DNA of 64,000 nucleotides from Sutcliffiella tianshenii (GTDB lineage: Bacteria > Bacillota > Bacilli > Bacillales > Bacillaceae_I). The notes below the pieces were generated by a model that was given only the letters and a program-made list of their open reading frames with translations, searched no databases and was not told the origin of the DNA. The position numbers were made by a program, and so were the translations under genes. Of this stretch, positions 24,833-33,352 are shown piece by piece. Position 1 is the first letter of the stretch. Each line of letters opens with the position of its first letter. The DNA is taken from the NCBI RefSeq assembly GCF_016908565.1, contig NZ_JAFBED010000002.1:558001-622000 (forward strand), in the 5' to 3' direction.

Positions 24833-25291
24833 ATGTCCCCCACCGAGAGCTTAACCCAAGTTTTCAACAGGACTATCGATTCAGTCAAATCGGTCATTCC
24901 TATCGACTTCACGTTTGAACAGCCCAGTCTACATACAGAAAATCTGACAAATGTGGCATTAGGTGTCCTGATCGTATTAACTGGAGACATCAGAGGTCAA
25001 CTGATCATCCAGGGTGAACGTACAGTATTCCAGCATATCGGCACAAAGATGTTCGGCATGGAACTGGATGGGGAAATGCTTCAATCCTTTACAGGTGAAC
25101 TCGGCAACATGATCGCCGGCACCCTCTCATCGAACATTGCTCAAAGTGGTCTTAATATGGATATTACCCCTCCCAATGTATTGATTGAACAGCAAACTGA
25201 ATTTCATCTCCACCACCGTCTGCATTCTCCTCTCTACTTAAAGGACAACGGTGAAATGCAAATAATTGTAGAATTAGAAAATGCATCATAA
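24833..25291 (+). CDS. cheX: CheX-like chemotaxis phosphatase
   Basis: A 152-residue single CheC/CheX domain. The helix FTGELGNMIAGTLSSNIAQ contains the ExxN residues (here E-L-G-N) that remove phosphate from CheY-P. Only one such motif is present, as in CheX rather than CheC. Downstream strands MDITPPNVLIEQQTEFHL fit the family. It lies far from any motility gene in this window, so its partner CheY must be elsewhere. The ribosome site AGGAGGTG is six bases before the ATG. The gene stands alone between a divergent acetyltransferase gene and a shared terminator. Confidence 0.85.
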   Translation: MSPTESLTQVFNRTIDSVKSVIPIDFTFEQPSLHTENLTNVALGVLIVLTGDIRGQLIIQGERTVFQHIGTKMFGMELDGEMLQSFTGELGNMIAGTLSSNIAQSGLNMDITPPNVLIEQQTEFHLHHRLHSPLYLKDNGEMQIIVELENAS

Positions 25292-25321
25292 ATTATTCAT
25301 ACCAATTGAAGTCCATTTTGA

Positions 25322-25353
25322 GGGCTTCTTTTTTATAGAAAAAAAAGAAGCCC
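25322..25353. terminator. Bidirectional terminator of cheX and ypwA
   Basis: GGGCTTCTTTTTT and AAAAAAGAAGCCC form a thirteen-base perfect inverted repeat. The T-rich arm serves both directions between the two convergent genes. Confidence 0.8.
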
Positions 25354-25382
25354 CATTACTGAGGCTTATAGTTTTTTATGAA

Positions 25383-26897
25383 TTACAACCGATAGATTGC
25401 TTTATATTTATCTTCCAGGTAATTGATTAAGTAGTCTACGTTGAGTTCTTCCCCTGTTACCTCTTTCATGATCTCGAGTGGTTTTTTCATTTTTCCATGA
25501 CGATGGACTTTTTCGGTCAGCCAGCCTTTTATGGAATCGAGCTCCCCTTTTTCCAAAAGCTCATCAAAGTTCGGAAGATCCTTTAACATCGCTTGCTTGA
25601 ATTGGGCAGCATACATATATCCCAATGCATAGGATGGGAAGTAGCCAAAGCTGCCACCTGACCAGTGAACATCCTGCAATACACCTTGCGCATCGTTTGG
25701 AGGGGTGATGCCAAGATAGCTTTCATACTTTTCATTCCAGGCCTTGGGAAGGTCACCAACTTCCAACTCATCATTGAATAATGCTTTTTCCAACTCATAA
25801 CGGATCATGATATGTAAGGCATAGGTTAGTTCATCCGTTTCAATTCTGATCAAGGACGGTTTCGCTTCATTGATTGCCAGATAGAACTCTTCCAAATCCA
25901 AAGAGTCAAATGCACCTTCTGCATAACGTTGAAGCGTTCCATAATGGCGTTTCCAGAATGATTCATTACGGCCAACAAAGTTTTCATAAAACAGTGACTG
26001 AGACTCATGGATTCCCATCGATGTTCCGGTACAAAGCCCAGTACCGATCAAATCCAAAGAAATGTTCTGTTCATACAGGGCATGACCACACTCATGGATG
26101 GTACCGAAAACTGCTGTTCGAAAGTCCTGCTCGTCATACTTTGTCGTTACCCGCACATCTCCGGGGTTTAGTCCGATCGCAAACGGGTGAACGGTTTCAT
26201 CCAATCTTCCTGCATCAAAATCGTATTTTAGCTCCTTCAAGACTTCAAGACTGAAACTTTGCTGATTTTCCTTGGAAAATGGAACAAGCAATTCGGAAGA
26301 CCTCGGCTGGACCTTGGAATCTTGAATAGCTTTTACAAGAGGCACAACCCGGTCTTTGAGCCTTCCAAAAACCTCATCCAATGTATCTACTGTCACACCT
26401 GGTTCGTATAGATCCAAAAGTGTATTATACTTATTTCCATCATGTCCCCAATACTCGATGAATTTTTTATTGTACTCCACCAATTTCTCAAGATAAGGTT
26501 GGAGCATTGAAAAATCGGATTTGGCTTTTGCCTCTTCCCATACAGTTTCCGCCTTTGTGCTCAAAACCACATATTCCTGATATTCCTTAGCGGGAATTTT
26601 TCTGTTTTGGTCATAGTTCTTTTTTGTTTCAAGTAAAGATGCCTTGGTTACCTCATTTAATGCTTCGAAAACATCTTCCTGCAGAAGCTGTGTAAGGAAG
26701 GCCGCCATTTCCTCTGAAGTTGACATGTTGAACACCTCAGAAGAAAGGACCCCGATCACATCTGAACGGCGATCTACCCCTTTTTTTGGGGCCCCTGTAC
26801 GCAAATCCCAGAAAATAAGGGAAAGTGCTTCTTTATAGCTTTCCATCTTTGACATGTATTCCAAGTACTGCTTTTCAAGGCTTGCTGTCTCTATCAT
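25383..26897 (-). CDS. ypwA: M32 carboxypeptidase (Taq-type)
   Basis: A 504-residue metallocarboxypeptidase. The zinc site HECGH is found in FGTIHECGHALYEQN, with the third ligand in MGIHESQSLFYENFVGR. Family blocks HPFAIGLNPGDVRVTT and GGSFGYFPSYALGYMYAAQ are present. It removes C-terminal residues from peptides with broad specificity. B. subtilis YpwA (501 aa) aligns over the full length. The start is the ATG at 26895-26897 after GGGGGAT. Fifteen residues upstream in frame are dropped. It lies downstream of ypvA on the same strand but behind ypvA's terminator. Confidence 0.94.
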   Translation of the reverse strand: MIETASLEKQYLEYMSKMESYKEALSLIFWDLRTGAPKKGVDRRSDVIGVLSSEVFNMSTSEEMAAFLTQLLQEDVFEALNEVTKASLLETKKNYDQNRKIPAKEYQEYVVLSTKAETVWEEAKAKSDFSMLQPYLEKLVEYNKKFIEYWGHDGNKYNTLLDLYEPGVTVDTLDEVFGRLKDRVVPLVKAIQDSKVQPRSSELLVPFSKENQQSFSLEVLKELKYDFDAGRLDETVHPFAIGLNPGDVRVTTKYDEQDFRTAVFGTIHECGHALYEQNISLDLIGTGLCTGTSMGIHESQSLFYENFVGRNESFWKRHYGTLQRYAEGAFDSLDLEEFYLAINEAKPSLIRIETDELTYALHIMIRYELEKALFNDELEVGDLPKAWNEKYESYLGITPPNDAQGVLQDVHWSGGSFGYFPSYALGYMYAAQFKQAMLKDLPNFDELLEKGELDSIKGWLTEKVHRHGKMKKPLEIMKEVTGEELNVDYLINYLEDKYKAIYRL

Positions 26898-27006
26898 GCT
26901 TATATCCCCCAACATATCTAGGCTAAGTTTAAGAATACACAATTTTCTTACTAGTTGGCAACATATTTCTGGGTATATGGTTTTCTTGCTTCTTACAACA
27001 AAAAAA

Positions 27007-27030
27007 CACTCTGCAGATTTTAACAGAGTG
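27007..27030 (-). terminator. ypvA terminator
   Basis: CACTCTG and CAGAGTG arms and a T-rich run on the minus strand, sixteen bases after the ypvA stop. Confidence 0.75.
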
Positions 27031-27045
27031 CTTTCAAAATATATT

Positions 27046-28977
27046 TTATTGGGTGACAGGAACTGTCGGAAGAACCGTTTCCAACTTGTCCTTGACCTGA
27101 CTTGGTAAATGGGAGGGCAGGAAGATTGTTATTTCCCCTTGATCCTCAGATGAACGGATCAGCCTTCCAATTCCCTGTCTTAGGCGAAGTAGCATATAAG
27201 GTACGTCCAACTGCATATATGGATCATCCAGACCTTTTCGTTTTGCCGCAAAAACTGGATCATTCGGAGGGAATGGCAGGGACCAGATCACCACATTGGA
27301 TAGGGATGGACCGGGAATATCTAGCCCTTCCCACAGGTGATAAGCACAAAGAACCGATTTTTCATCGTTTTGAAATTCGGAAACAAGGACACTTATCTCC
27401 TGTTCCCCTTCATAGAGGAAACGGTAGGAAGTATTTTGCTCATTTCTTAATTTGAATTGCTGCAGCTCACGCTTGGTAGAAAATAAGATAAGCGCGCTAC
27501 CTTCTGAACGTTCTATCGCTTGCATCGCAGCGTGGTATTTTCTTTCGAAACCAGCTTCGTCATTATCAAGCTCAGATAAACGCAATTTCATTTTTTCATC
27601 ATAATCAAATGGTGACTTTATGGAAAAAGAAAGATAGTCACCGATACCAAGGGAGCTGGCAAGATAATCAAAGGAATTGTTGTCCGATAACGTAGCCGAA
27701 GAGAATACGAAAGGTATTTGTTTCGAAAACACACTCTCTTTTAATACCTCTTCGACCGTTTTCGGCATGACGACAAGTGTCAAATCATTTTTTGCCTGCT
27801 CAGCCCACGCAATCACATCCTCCTGGGACAGGAGTAATTTCAATAGGAACTCGATTGAATCCAGATACTCTTCCACTATATGAAGCTGATAATGGTCCAC
27901 AGTATGAAGTTCACCTTCAAACACCAGTTGATTTCCGATCTCCTCCACTTTTGCGAGAAGATTTTTTGCAACACCCACTAAAGATTGATCCATTCTAATA
28001 TCTTTTCTATCCGAACCATCAACGGAGCTTAGGTTGTCCTCCAGCGTTTCAAAGAAAAGATCATTGGCTTCAAGTGCATCTTCAACCAGCAGGACGAACT
28101 CTTCCCTAAGGTCGTTTCCTAAAAGTCTAGTAAGCAGCTCTTCTACCATATGCTTCTTGATTTTATAGGTCAGTGCTTTTTGGGCCGCATATTCCAAGAG
28201 GTGCCCTTCATCAAAGACAACCGTGGAAGCTTCAGGCAGTAATGGGAGCTGTCCTTCACGCTTTCTTTTTTCCACTGTCCAAACATGCTCCATATAAAAG
28301 TCATGGGAACAGATGATAAGGTCCGTCGATTTCCGGTAATGATCCCTTGATAAGGTTTGTCCACATCGATGGCGTTTTTCACAACTGAAACAATCCTGGA
28401 AGCTATCCCAACCAATGAGGTTCCATTCGTCATCATTCAGCTTTGAATAGTCTTTTCTGTCTCCATATGGATGAAAGGATTGCATCGGGGCTGTTTTGTT
28501 GACGAATTTAGGTAGAGAATCGTATACATCATCAATATTGTCTATATCGTAAGCATTGAGGGCATGGTCCAATTTATTCAAACAGAGATATTGATCCGGT
28601 GATTTTGCCAATCTTACATCGAATGTCACGTCAAGTATTTTGGAAAGCTTCGCAATATCCCCTTCCTTTTTCACCAGCTGCTCGATGAGTGATTCATCTG
28701 CACAGGTGATGATGGCAGGCTTGCCCATGTATCTTGCATAACAAATTGCATAAAGGAGATATACCATCGTCTTACCTGTTCCTACACCTGCTTCAGAGAA
28801 GATGACCTTCTTTTCCTTGAATGCACGTTCTAGTTGAAATGCCATAAAAATTTGCTCATCACGAAGTTCAAACCCTGCTTCCGGTAGAATGTCATAAAAA
28901 ACATCCCCGATCCATTCGTTCAAACGATCAAAAAAAGAATCACCCTTGTTCATTGTAAAAGGCAGACGATTGTTCAT
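27046..28977 (-). CDS. ypvA: ATP-dependent helicase YpvA (XPD/DinG-like)
   Basis: A 643-residue superfamily 2 helicase of the DinG/XPD type without an exonuclease domain. Motif I is EAGVGTGKT (residues 62-70), motif II VFDEGH, motif III-like FSSATLS, and motif VI RQGIGRLIR. Four cysteines, in QYLCLN and in DCFSCEKRHRCG, are placed as for an iron-sulfur cluster. It is expected to unwind DNA 5' to 3'. It contrasts with the DinG at 59176, in which these motifs are missing. The ATG at 28975-28977 follows GGAGGT. It matches B. subtilis YpvA in length and position. Confidence 0.92.
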   Translation of the reverse strand: MNNRLPFTMNKGDSFFDRLNEWIGDVFYDILPEAGFELRDEQIFMAFQLERAFKEKKVIFSEAGVGTGKTMVYLLYAICYARYMGKPAIITCADESLIEQLVKKEGDIAKLSKILDVTFDVRLAKSPDQYLCLNKLDHALNAYDIDNIDDVYDSLPKFVNKTAPMQSFHPYGDRKDYSKLNDDEWNLIGWDSFQDCFSCEKRHRCGQTLSRDHYRKSTDLIICSHDFYMEHVWTVEKRKREGQLPLLPEASTVVFDEGHLLEYAAQKALTYKIKKHMVEELLTRLLGNDLREEFVLLVEDALEANDLFFETLEDNLSSVDGSDRKDIRMDQSLVGVAKNLLAKVEEIGNQLVFEGELHTVDHYQLHIVEEYLDSIEFLLKLLLSQEDVIAWAEQAKNDLTLVVMPKTVEEVLKESVFSKQIPFVFSSATLSDNNSFDYLASSLGIGDYLSFSIKSPFDYDEKMKLRLSELDNDEAGFERKYHAAMQAIERSEGSALILFSTKRELQQFKLRNEQNTSYRFLYEGEQEISVLVSEFQNDEKSVLCAYHLWEGLDIPGPSLSNVVIWSLPFPPNDPVFAAKRKGLDDPYMQLDVPYMLLRLRQGIGRLIRSSEDQGEITIFLPSHLPSQVKDKLETVLPTVPVTQ

Positions 28978-29089
28978 AATATGTACCTCCGTGAAAGATT
29001 TTGCATCATGTATATGTTCCGTTACAAAAAAGTTTGCATCTGAACATTATTGAAAAAATAGCGTGTTTTGTCAAGTTTTTTTAAATAAA

Positions 29090-29120
29090 AAAAGTTCCCC
29101 TCTTTTGAAGGGAACTTTTT
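29090..29120. terminator. Terminator after the 63-aa gene
   Basis: AAAAGTTCCC and GGGAACTTTTT arms with A and T flanks. Its right arm touches the stop codon of the gene at 29119. Confidence 0.75.
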
Positions 29121-29310
29121 AGCCTTTCGTTATATGAACCATGCTCTCGTCCACATAGGATGCATGTAGCATGGCTTTCATATATTCCTCCCGTGCAGCC
29201 TTCATCCGCTCCACGCATTCGACATCAAGTAAATTCTCATTGGCTAGTCTTTGATAGCTGCTATCCAGCGCTTTTGATATTTTCATAAAGTCATTAACAT
29301 GCAATGGCAT
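29119..29310 (-). CDS. Small helical protein, 63 aa
   Basis: I do not recognise this protein. It begins MPLHVNDFMKISKALDSSYQ and looks like two alpha helices (LDVECVERMKAAREEYMKAML), soluble, with one cysteine. The start is the ATG at 29308-29310 after GGAGGGG; five earlier codons in frame overlap that site. It stands as a single gene with its own terminator between ypsC's region and ypvA. Confidence 0.7.
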   Translation of the reverse strand: MPLHVNDFMKISKALDSSYQRLANENLLDVECVERMKAAREEYMKAMLHASYVDESMVHITKG

Positions 29311-29407
29311 AGAATACCCCTCCATCCTTACTGCTGATAGAAGTATTCTATGCCCATTTTCATGTATATATACGTTGTCTCAACACTAAATTGTACAAGC
29401 CTTCATT

Positions 29408-29611
29408 CTACTGCTCTTCACTGCTGGAATCATCTTTTGAATCTTTTTTCTTTTTCTCTTCTTCCGCTTCGTACTTGATGTCCTCCAAAGGCAATTCGTC
29501 AATCGGCATCACCAGCTGATCGCGCCGTTTCTGCTCTTTTTCATTTTCCTTGAAGGCTTTATCTTTTTCATTTCTTTCCAAAAGCTCTTTATCTTTTTTT
29601 GTGTCAGTCAC
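29408..29611 (-). CDS. Small highly charged protein, 67 aa
   Basis: A 67-residue protein made almost only of charged residues: a Lys/Glu-rich first half (KDKELLERNEKDKAFKENEK) and an acidic, Ser-rich tail. It lacks hydrophobic segments and is probably disordered, or coiled coil in part. The GTG at 29609-29611 stands eight bases after AAAGGAG; the earlier in-frame GTG overlaps that site. It follows the 63-aa gene region upstream of ypsC on the same strand, but I see no link. Function is unknown. Confidence 0.65.
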   Translation of the reverse strand: MTDTKKDKELLERNEKDKAFKENEKEQKRRDQLVMPIDELPLEDIKYEAEEEKKKKDSKDDSSSEEQ

Positions 29612-29665
29612 CGAAATCACTCCTTTGTTACCTTTTCCCCAGGAGATCGACTGATAAACAATTAC

Positions 29666-30811
29666 CTAGTTGTTTCTGGGAGGACGCTTGCCCCAGTATT
29701 GGTAATAGTCCGTTTTGATGAATCCGTTAAACAGTTTTCTTTTTTTCGTTGCCTTTCTTCCGAAAAAGCTCTCAAATCCTTCATGGGATGTAAGTATATA
29801 AATGGACCAAGTATCAAGTTCCTTATAGGCTTTACCCATGCCCCTGTACATTTTCTCCACCTCGGGGCGTTCCCCTAGACGTTCACCGTAAGGAGGATTT
29901 CCGACAATCACACCATACTCTTTTTTCGTTGTGAAATCGGATACCTGCATCTGTTTGAATGAAATCAGTTCCCCAAGACCCGCTTCAAAAGCATTTTCTT
30001 TCGCTATGGATATCATGCGATGGTCAATATCATACCCGGAAATGTCGAGTGGCTGATCGTAGTTTGCTTTCTCTTCCACTTCTTGACGGGCTCTTTCCCA
30101 TAAAGCATCACCAATCCAATGCCAATCCTCAGAGACGAAATCCCTGTTGAAGCCTGGTGCGATATTCTGACCTATCAGGGCCGCTTCAATGGCAATAGTC
30201 CCGGAGCCACAGAATGGGTCGACAAATGGCTTATCAGGCGTCCAGTTCGTCAACATCACCAGTGCGGCCGCCAAGGTTTCCTTTAACGGAGCTTCCCCTT
30301 GATCGGCACGATAGCCACGCTTATGCAGGCCGATTCCTGACGCATCGATGGTAAGCTGGACATTATCCTTGAGAATGGCCACTTCAATTTTATAAACAGC
30401 CCCTTTTTCATCGAGCCAGTCGGATTGGATGTTATAGTGCTGCTTGATTTTGTTCACTACCGCTTTTTTCACGATTGCCTGACAGTCAGGCACACTGGAA
30501 AGCTGTGATTTAACGGATTTCCCGATAACAGGGAATTCAGCATCCTCTGGAAGATAATCGCCCCATGGCAATGCTTTTGTTTGTTCAAAAAGCTGATCGA
30601 AGGTAGCCGCTTTGAATTCCCCGACCACCACCTTGATCCTGTCGGCTGTCCTTAGCCACAGATTTGCACGGCAGATGGCTAATGCATCACCATAGAAGAT
30701 GACTTTACCATTATCTACTGTGCAATCGTATCCCAGGTCTTTAACTTCTTTTGCCACTAAGGATTCAAGTCCCATTGCAGCGGTTGCGATTAACTTATAT
30801 TTGTTTTTCAT
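29666..30811 (-). CDS. ypsC: rRNA/tRNA methyltransferase YpsC (THUMP + MTase)
   Basis: A 381-residue protein with an N-terminal THUMP RNA-binding domain (about residues 50-160) and a Rossmann methyltransferase domain with FVDPFCGSGTIAIEAA (motif I) and VGNPPYGERLGE (NPPY catalytic motif). It is related to the N-terminal half of E. coli RlmL, which makes m2G2445 in 23S rRNA. This function has been proposed for the B. subtilis protein and is inferred here. The ATG at 30809-30811 has a weak AGGGTGA site. It follows rnpB as in B. subtilis. Confidence 0.9.
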   Translation of the reverse strand: MKNKYKLIATAAMGLESLVAKEVKDLGYDCTVDNGKVIFYGDALAICRANLWLRTADRIKVVVGEFKAATFDQLFEQTKALPWGDYLPEDAEFPVIGKSVKSQLSSVPDCQAIVKKAVVNKIKQHYNIQSDWLDEKGAVYKIEVAILKDNVQLTIDASGIGLHKRGYRADQGEAPLKETLAAALVMLTNWTPDKPFVDPFCGSGTIAIEAALIGQNIAPGFNRDFVSEDWHWIGDALWERARQEVEEKANYDQPLDISGYDIDHRMISIAKENAFEAGLGELISFKQMQVSDFTTKKEYGVIVGNPPYGERLGERPEVEKMYRGMGKAYKELDTWSIYILTSHEGFESFFGRKATKKRKLFNGFIKTDYYQYWGKRPPRNN

Positions 30812-30899
30812 TTTTTCACCCTGACCTTTTTAAGCGAATATGTATGTAAATCTATTTTAGCCAATAATCTTCTTGTCGAGCCGCCTTTTCTTAATACAA

Positions 30900-30925
30900 A
30901 AGCTCCCCTGGGATCAGGAGAGCTT
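30900..30925 (-). terminator. rnpB terminator
   Basis: AAGCTCCCCT and AGGAGAGCTT arms, with a T run on the minus strand, about thirty bases past the inferred rnpB 3' end. Confidence 0.65.
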
Positions 30926-30952
30926 ATTTTTCAAACATCTACGTTATCATGC

Positions 30953-31370
30953 GACATCCAATCAATAGCGATCTGTAAGCCATGTTCTGTTCCTTTGTAC
31001 TGCAAACGGATTGCTCCTTGTACTCAGGTGGTAACCATCTGTCTACAGATAATATAATATTATCTGTCCTTCTCATTCGTTCGGATTCCATAGAGAAGGT
31101 GCCCCTACCATTGTTTGGGTTTCTCGCTCGAGGGGTTTACCTCGTTCCACTCCTGCAATTTCTTGCCGGACTACGTCACTGTGGCACTTTCAAGGTATTC
31201 ACACCATATCTCTCGACTTAGGTGCTTTCCCTGCCGTTAGCCCAGTATAAAACCAGACTACCCTAGCTTATTTTTTCGCTAGGCACGAACACTACAGGCA
31301 TCACAGCCTGTGCGAGCATGGACTTTCCTCTACATGTAACTGTAGCGGTTACCCAATCACTATTGATGTC
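30953..31370 (-). ncRNA. rnpB: RNase P RNA, type B (rnpB)
   Basis: The minus strand between gpsB and ypsC carries the RNA of ribonuclease P, which trims tRNA 5' ends. Conserved blocks visible in order are GAGGAAAGTCCATGCTCGC, TAACGGCAGGGAAA, GTGCCACAGTGACGTAGTC, GAGTGGAACGAGGTAAACCC, CGAGAAACCCAAA and ACAGAACATGGCTTACAGA. The ends pair as helix P1 (ATCAATAGTGA with TCGCTATTGAT), which fixes the gene to about 418 bases with an uncertainty of a few bases. The layout between gpsB and ypsC is the same as in B. subtilis. A canonical promoter lies just upstream. Confidence 0.95.
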
Positions 31371-31380
31371 AGCAAGATAT

Positions 31381-31409
31381 AGTATAGTAAATCTGGATGA
31401 ATAATGCAA
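31381..31409 (-). promoter_or_regulatory. rnpB promoter
   Basis: TTGCAT -35 (31404-31409) and TATACT -10 (31381-31386), with a seventeen-base gap, place the transcript start near 31374. This agrees with the RNA end deduced from helix P1. Confidence 0.75.
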
Positions 31410-31422
31410 CTGTAAAATAATG

Positions 31423-31728
31423 TTATTCGTATAATTTACTGCCGAATACATGCTTCTCCAGATTGGAAAGTCTGCGAAGGATGTCAAAGTTAGTGGAGCC
31501 GGTATTGCTTGTGCTTTGTTGCGGCTTTTTGCCGGCTTCCTCCAACTGACGTTTCAACCTTGCATTTTCCTGCATCAGAAGTTCATATTCCTGATGGAAA
31601 GTTTCGTAGTCCTTGATCACAACATCCAAAAACTTATCAACATCTTCAGCCTTATAGCCTCTCATGCCTGCCTTGAATTCTTTTTCCAAAATTTCTTTTG
31701 CTGTCAATTTGATTTTATCAGATAGCAT
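31423..31728 (-). CDS. gpsB: Cell division regulator GpsB
   Basis: A 101-residue coiled-coil protein of the DivIVA/GpsB family. The N-terminal lipid-binding head reads [23 protein letters not shown], followed by the coiled coil [15 protein letters not shown] and a short C-terminal trimer helix ([17 protein letters not shown]). GpsB shuttles the penicillin-binding protein PonA between side wall and septum; ponA is in this same window at 49684. The ATG at 31726-31728 follows GAGGTGAGGAA. Location before rnpB is as in B. subtilis. Confidence 0.96.
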   Translation of the reverse strand: MLSDKIKLTAKEILEKEFKAGMRGYKAEDVDKFLDVVIKDYETFHQEYELLMQENARLKRQLEEAGKKPQQSTSNTGSTNFDILRRLSNLEKHVFGSKLYE

Positions 31729-31860
31729 AAGTTCCTCACCTCAATGCCAGTGCCACTATTTTCTTATTATTTTTTCAAAAAATGGGACACTTGTCAATTT
31801 TCTCTTTAATAGTATTTGAATAAATTCTATAAATATGATTTCGGCAAAAATTGTAGTCTT

Positions 31861-32427
31861 TTACCAATCATGTTGTCCATTAAACTGTTCTTCCTCCACA
31901 ACCAGTTGAAGCTCATAGTCATCGATGATGAAAATCGGATATGACTGCCCGGTTGCTTTCCTTTTGGCCATTTCAAGCATATATTGGGGATTACCCGGCC
32001 TCTCTTCATCATAAACCACCAATAAGCCATCCGATTTATCAATCAGGAATTGGTTTTTCATGCGAAGTTGAAGAGGCGATTCGTATTTTTTCTTGGTAAT
32101 GGAATCGATGTGATCTGCTTGGGCCATAATCAGTTCATAAAACTCTTTATTTGATTCACTCCACTTTTCTTCCTGGGAAAGATATGGGGTGAATACTGCT
32201 AGCTTCAGGTCAGGATAGGTTGATTGGAGCTCAAAGACCACTTCCGCCCCCCATAGCTCCACACCCAACTGTCCACTGATGACAATCCATTCTAACTCAT
32301 GCCCCTCTTCAAGTAAAGAGACAATCCGTTTTTGAATGGCTTTTTTAATATAGAGCACAGCTGGATCATTCTTTTTAAACACTTGAAGTTCATGCGATTT
32401 ATAACCAGTAAGGACGAGTACTTTCAT
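31861..32427 (-). CDS. ypsA: YpsA, SLOG-domain protein
   Basis: A 188-residue protein of the YpsA/DUF1273 family, a Rossmann-like SLOG domain related to nucleotide-binding LOG and DprA folds. Conserved blocks include [40 protein letters not shown] and [16 protein letters not shown]. In B. subtilis and S. aureus YpsA affects cell division and interacts functionally with GpsB, which is encoded next to it here. The start is the ATG at 32425-32427 after GAGGTGT. A longer upstream frame is dropped. Confidence 0.92.
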   Translation of the reverse strand: MKVLVLTGYKSHELQVFKKNDPAVLYIKKAIQKRIVSLLEEGHELEWIVISGQLGVELWGAEVVFELQSTYPDLKLAVFTPYLSQEEKWSESNKEFYELIMAQADHIDSITKKKYESPLQLRMKNQFLIDKSDGLLVVYDEERPGNPQYMLEMAKRKATGQSYPIFIIDDYELQLVVEEEQFNGQHDW

Positions 32428-32510
32428 AGACACCTCATAAATCAATAATAGATATGTACGCACAAAAGCGCAAGAACAATGATTTTTTAAAGAAACATAT
32501 AAAAGAAAAA

Positions 32511-32531
32511 GAACTGGCTTCTCACCAGTTC
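32511..32531 (-). terminator. cotD terminator
   Basis: GAACTGG and CCAGTTC arms, with a T-rich run (TTTTTCTTTT) on the minus strand. Confidence 0.7.
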
Positions 32532-32577
32532 CTTTATATTAACAGAGTAACGTATTTTTTTGACTTGTCAATACGGC

Positions 32578-33012
32578 TTATCTGCCATATTGCTTACATT
32601 GCCCAGGCATTCCGCCGCCGTAACCCATTCCAGGGCCACCAGGCATTCCGCCATAACCCATTCCAGGACCTTGTGAAGCTCCCAATACTTGGCCTCCAGG
32701 CATTCCGCCAGGACCTTGGTATGCTCCCATTACTTGACCAGGTGCTCCCTGACCCATACCTTGACCCATTCCAGGTGCTCCTTGACCCATGCCAGGCGCT
32801 CCAGGACCACAGTTGAAGTTTTGGTGTGAAACTGAGTCAACCATTGATTCAGTGTGAGGGAAGTAATGTTTATGCTGGAACATTTGGTTGTTTACATATG
32901 TTGTGTGTGAAGGATGGATGTGAGTAACCTCAGTTACCGATTGTAAGTTCTTTACACAACATTTCGTAGGATGGACGATTGGTCCCATCATGTTTGGTCT
33001 GCAGTTGTACAT
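32578..33012 (-). CDS. cotD: CotD-family spore coat protein
   Basis: A 144-residue protein. The N-terminal half matches CotD (PNMMGPIVHPTKCCVKNLQS, HPSHTTYVNNQMFQHKHYFPH, SHQNFNCGPG), with many His and three Cys suited to cross-linking in the inner coat. The C-terminal half is a Gly/Pro/Met/Gln repeat (PGMGQGAPGMGQG and GMPGG units), longer than in B. subtilis CotD. The ATG at 33010-33012 follows AAAGGAGAT. It is expected to be made in the mother cell late in sporulation. I could not identify a convincing SigK promoter. Confidence 0.9.
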   Translation of the reverse strand: MYNCRPNMMGPIVHPTKCCVKNLQSVTEVTHIHPSHTTYVNNQMFQHKHYFPHTESMVDSVSHQNFNCGPGAPGMGQGAPGMGQGMGQGAPGQVMGAYQGPGGMPGGQVLGASQGPGMGYGGMPGGPGMGYGGGMPGQCKQYGR

Positions 33013-33352
33013 ACTTATGATCTCCTTTCATTTTTTGTTTTTCTCTTTACATTAACAAATTATGAAAGAAGGGTGATACATGTACTAATACAAACACCTA
33101 TTTTACAAAGATATACTCGTTTGCCTATGAAAATTATAGCAGAATCGTGTAAATATCTTCTTTGAGATTCGAAAATACAAAAAGTGTCAGACCGATAACA
33201 ACAAAAAACAAACACAAAATTAATCTTGACAACGCTCTCTCTCCCATGCTTTTCCTTTGTTTAATAGTAAATCACAATGTTTAATTTTACATGGTAAATG
33301 TTACGTTGACAATACAAATCAAGCGATTATTTGACAAAATCCGAAATATATT
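33013..33352. other. Intergenic gap between cotD and mrfB
   Basis: About 340 AT-rich bases lie between the cotD start and the mrfB stop. It must hold the cotD promoter, but I do not see a convincing sporulation sigma-factor site. I see no gene, hairpin terminator or repeat here. The absence of a visible terminator after mrfB is notable, since transcription would run into the cotD leader. Confidence 0.5.

Noticed and set aside
30982-31487. Frames over the rnpB gene
   Set aside because: The region is RNase P RNA with conserved blocks and a paired P1 helix, so it is not coding.
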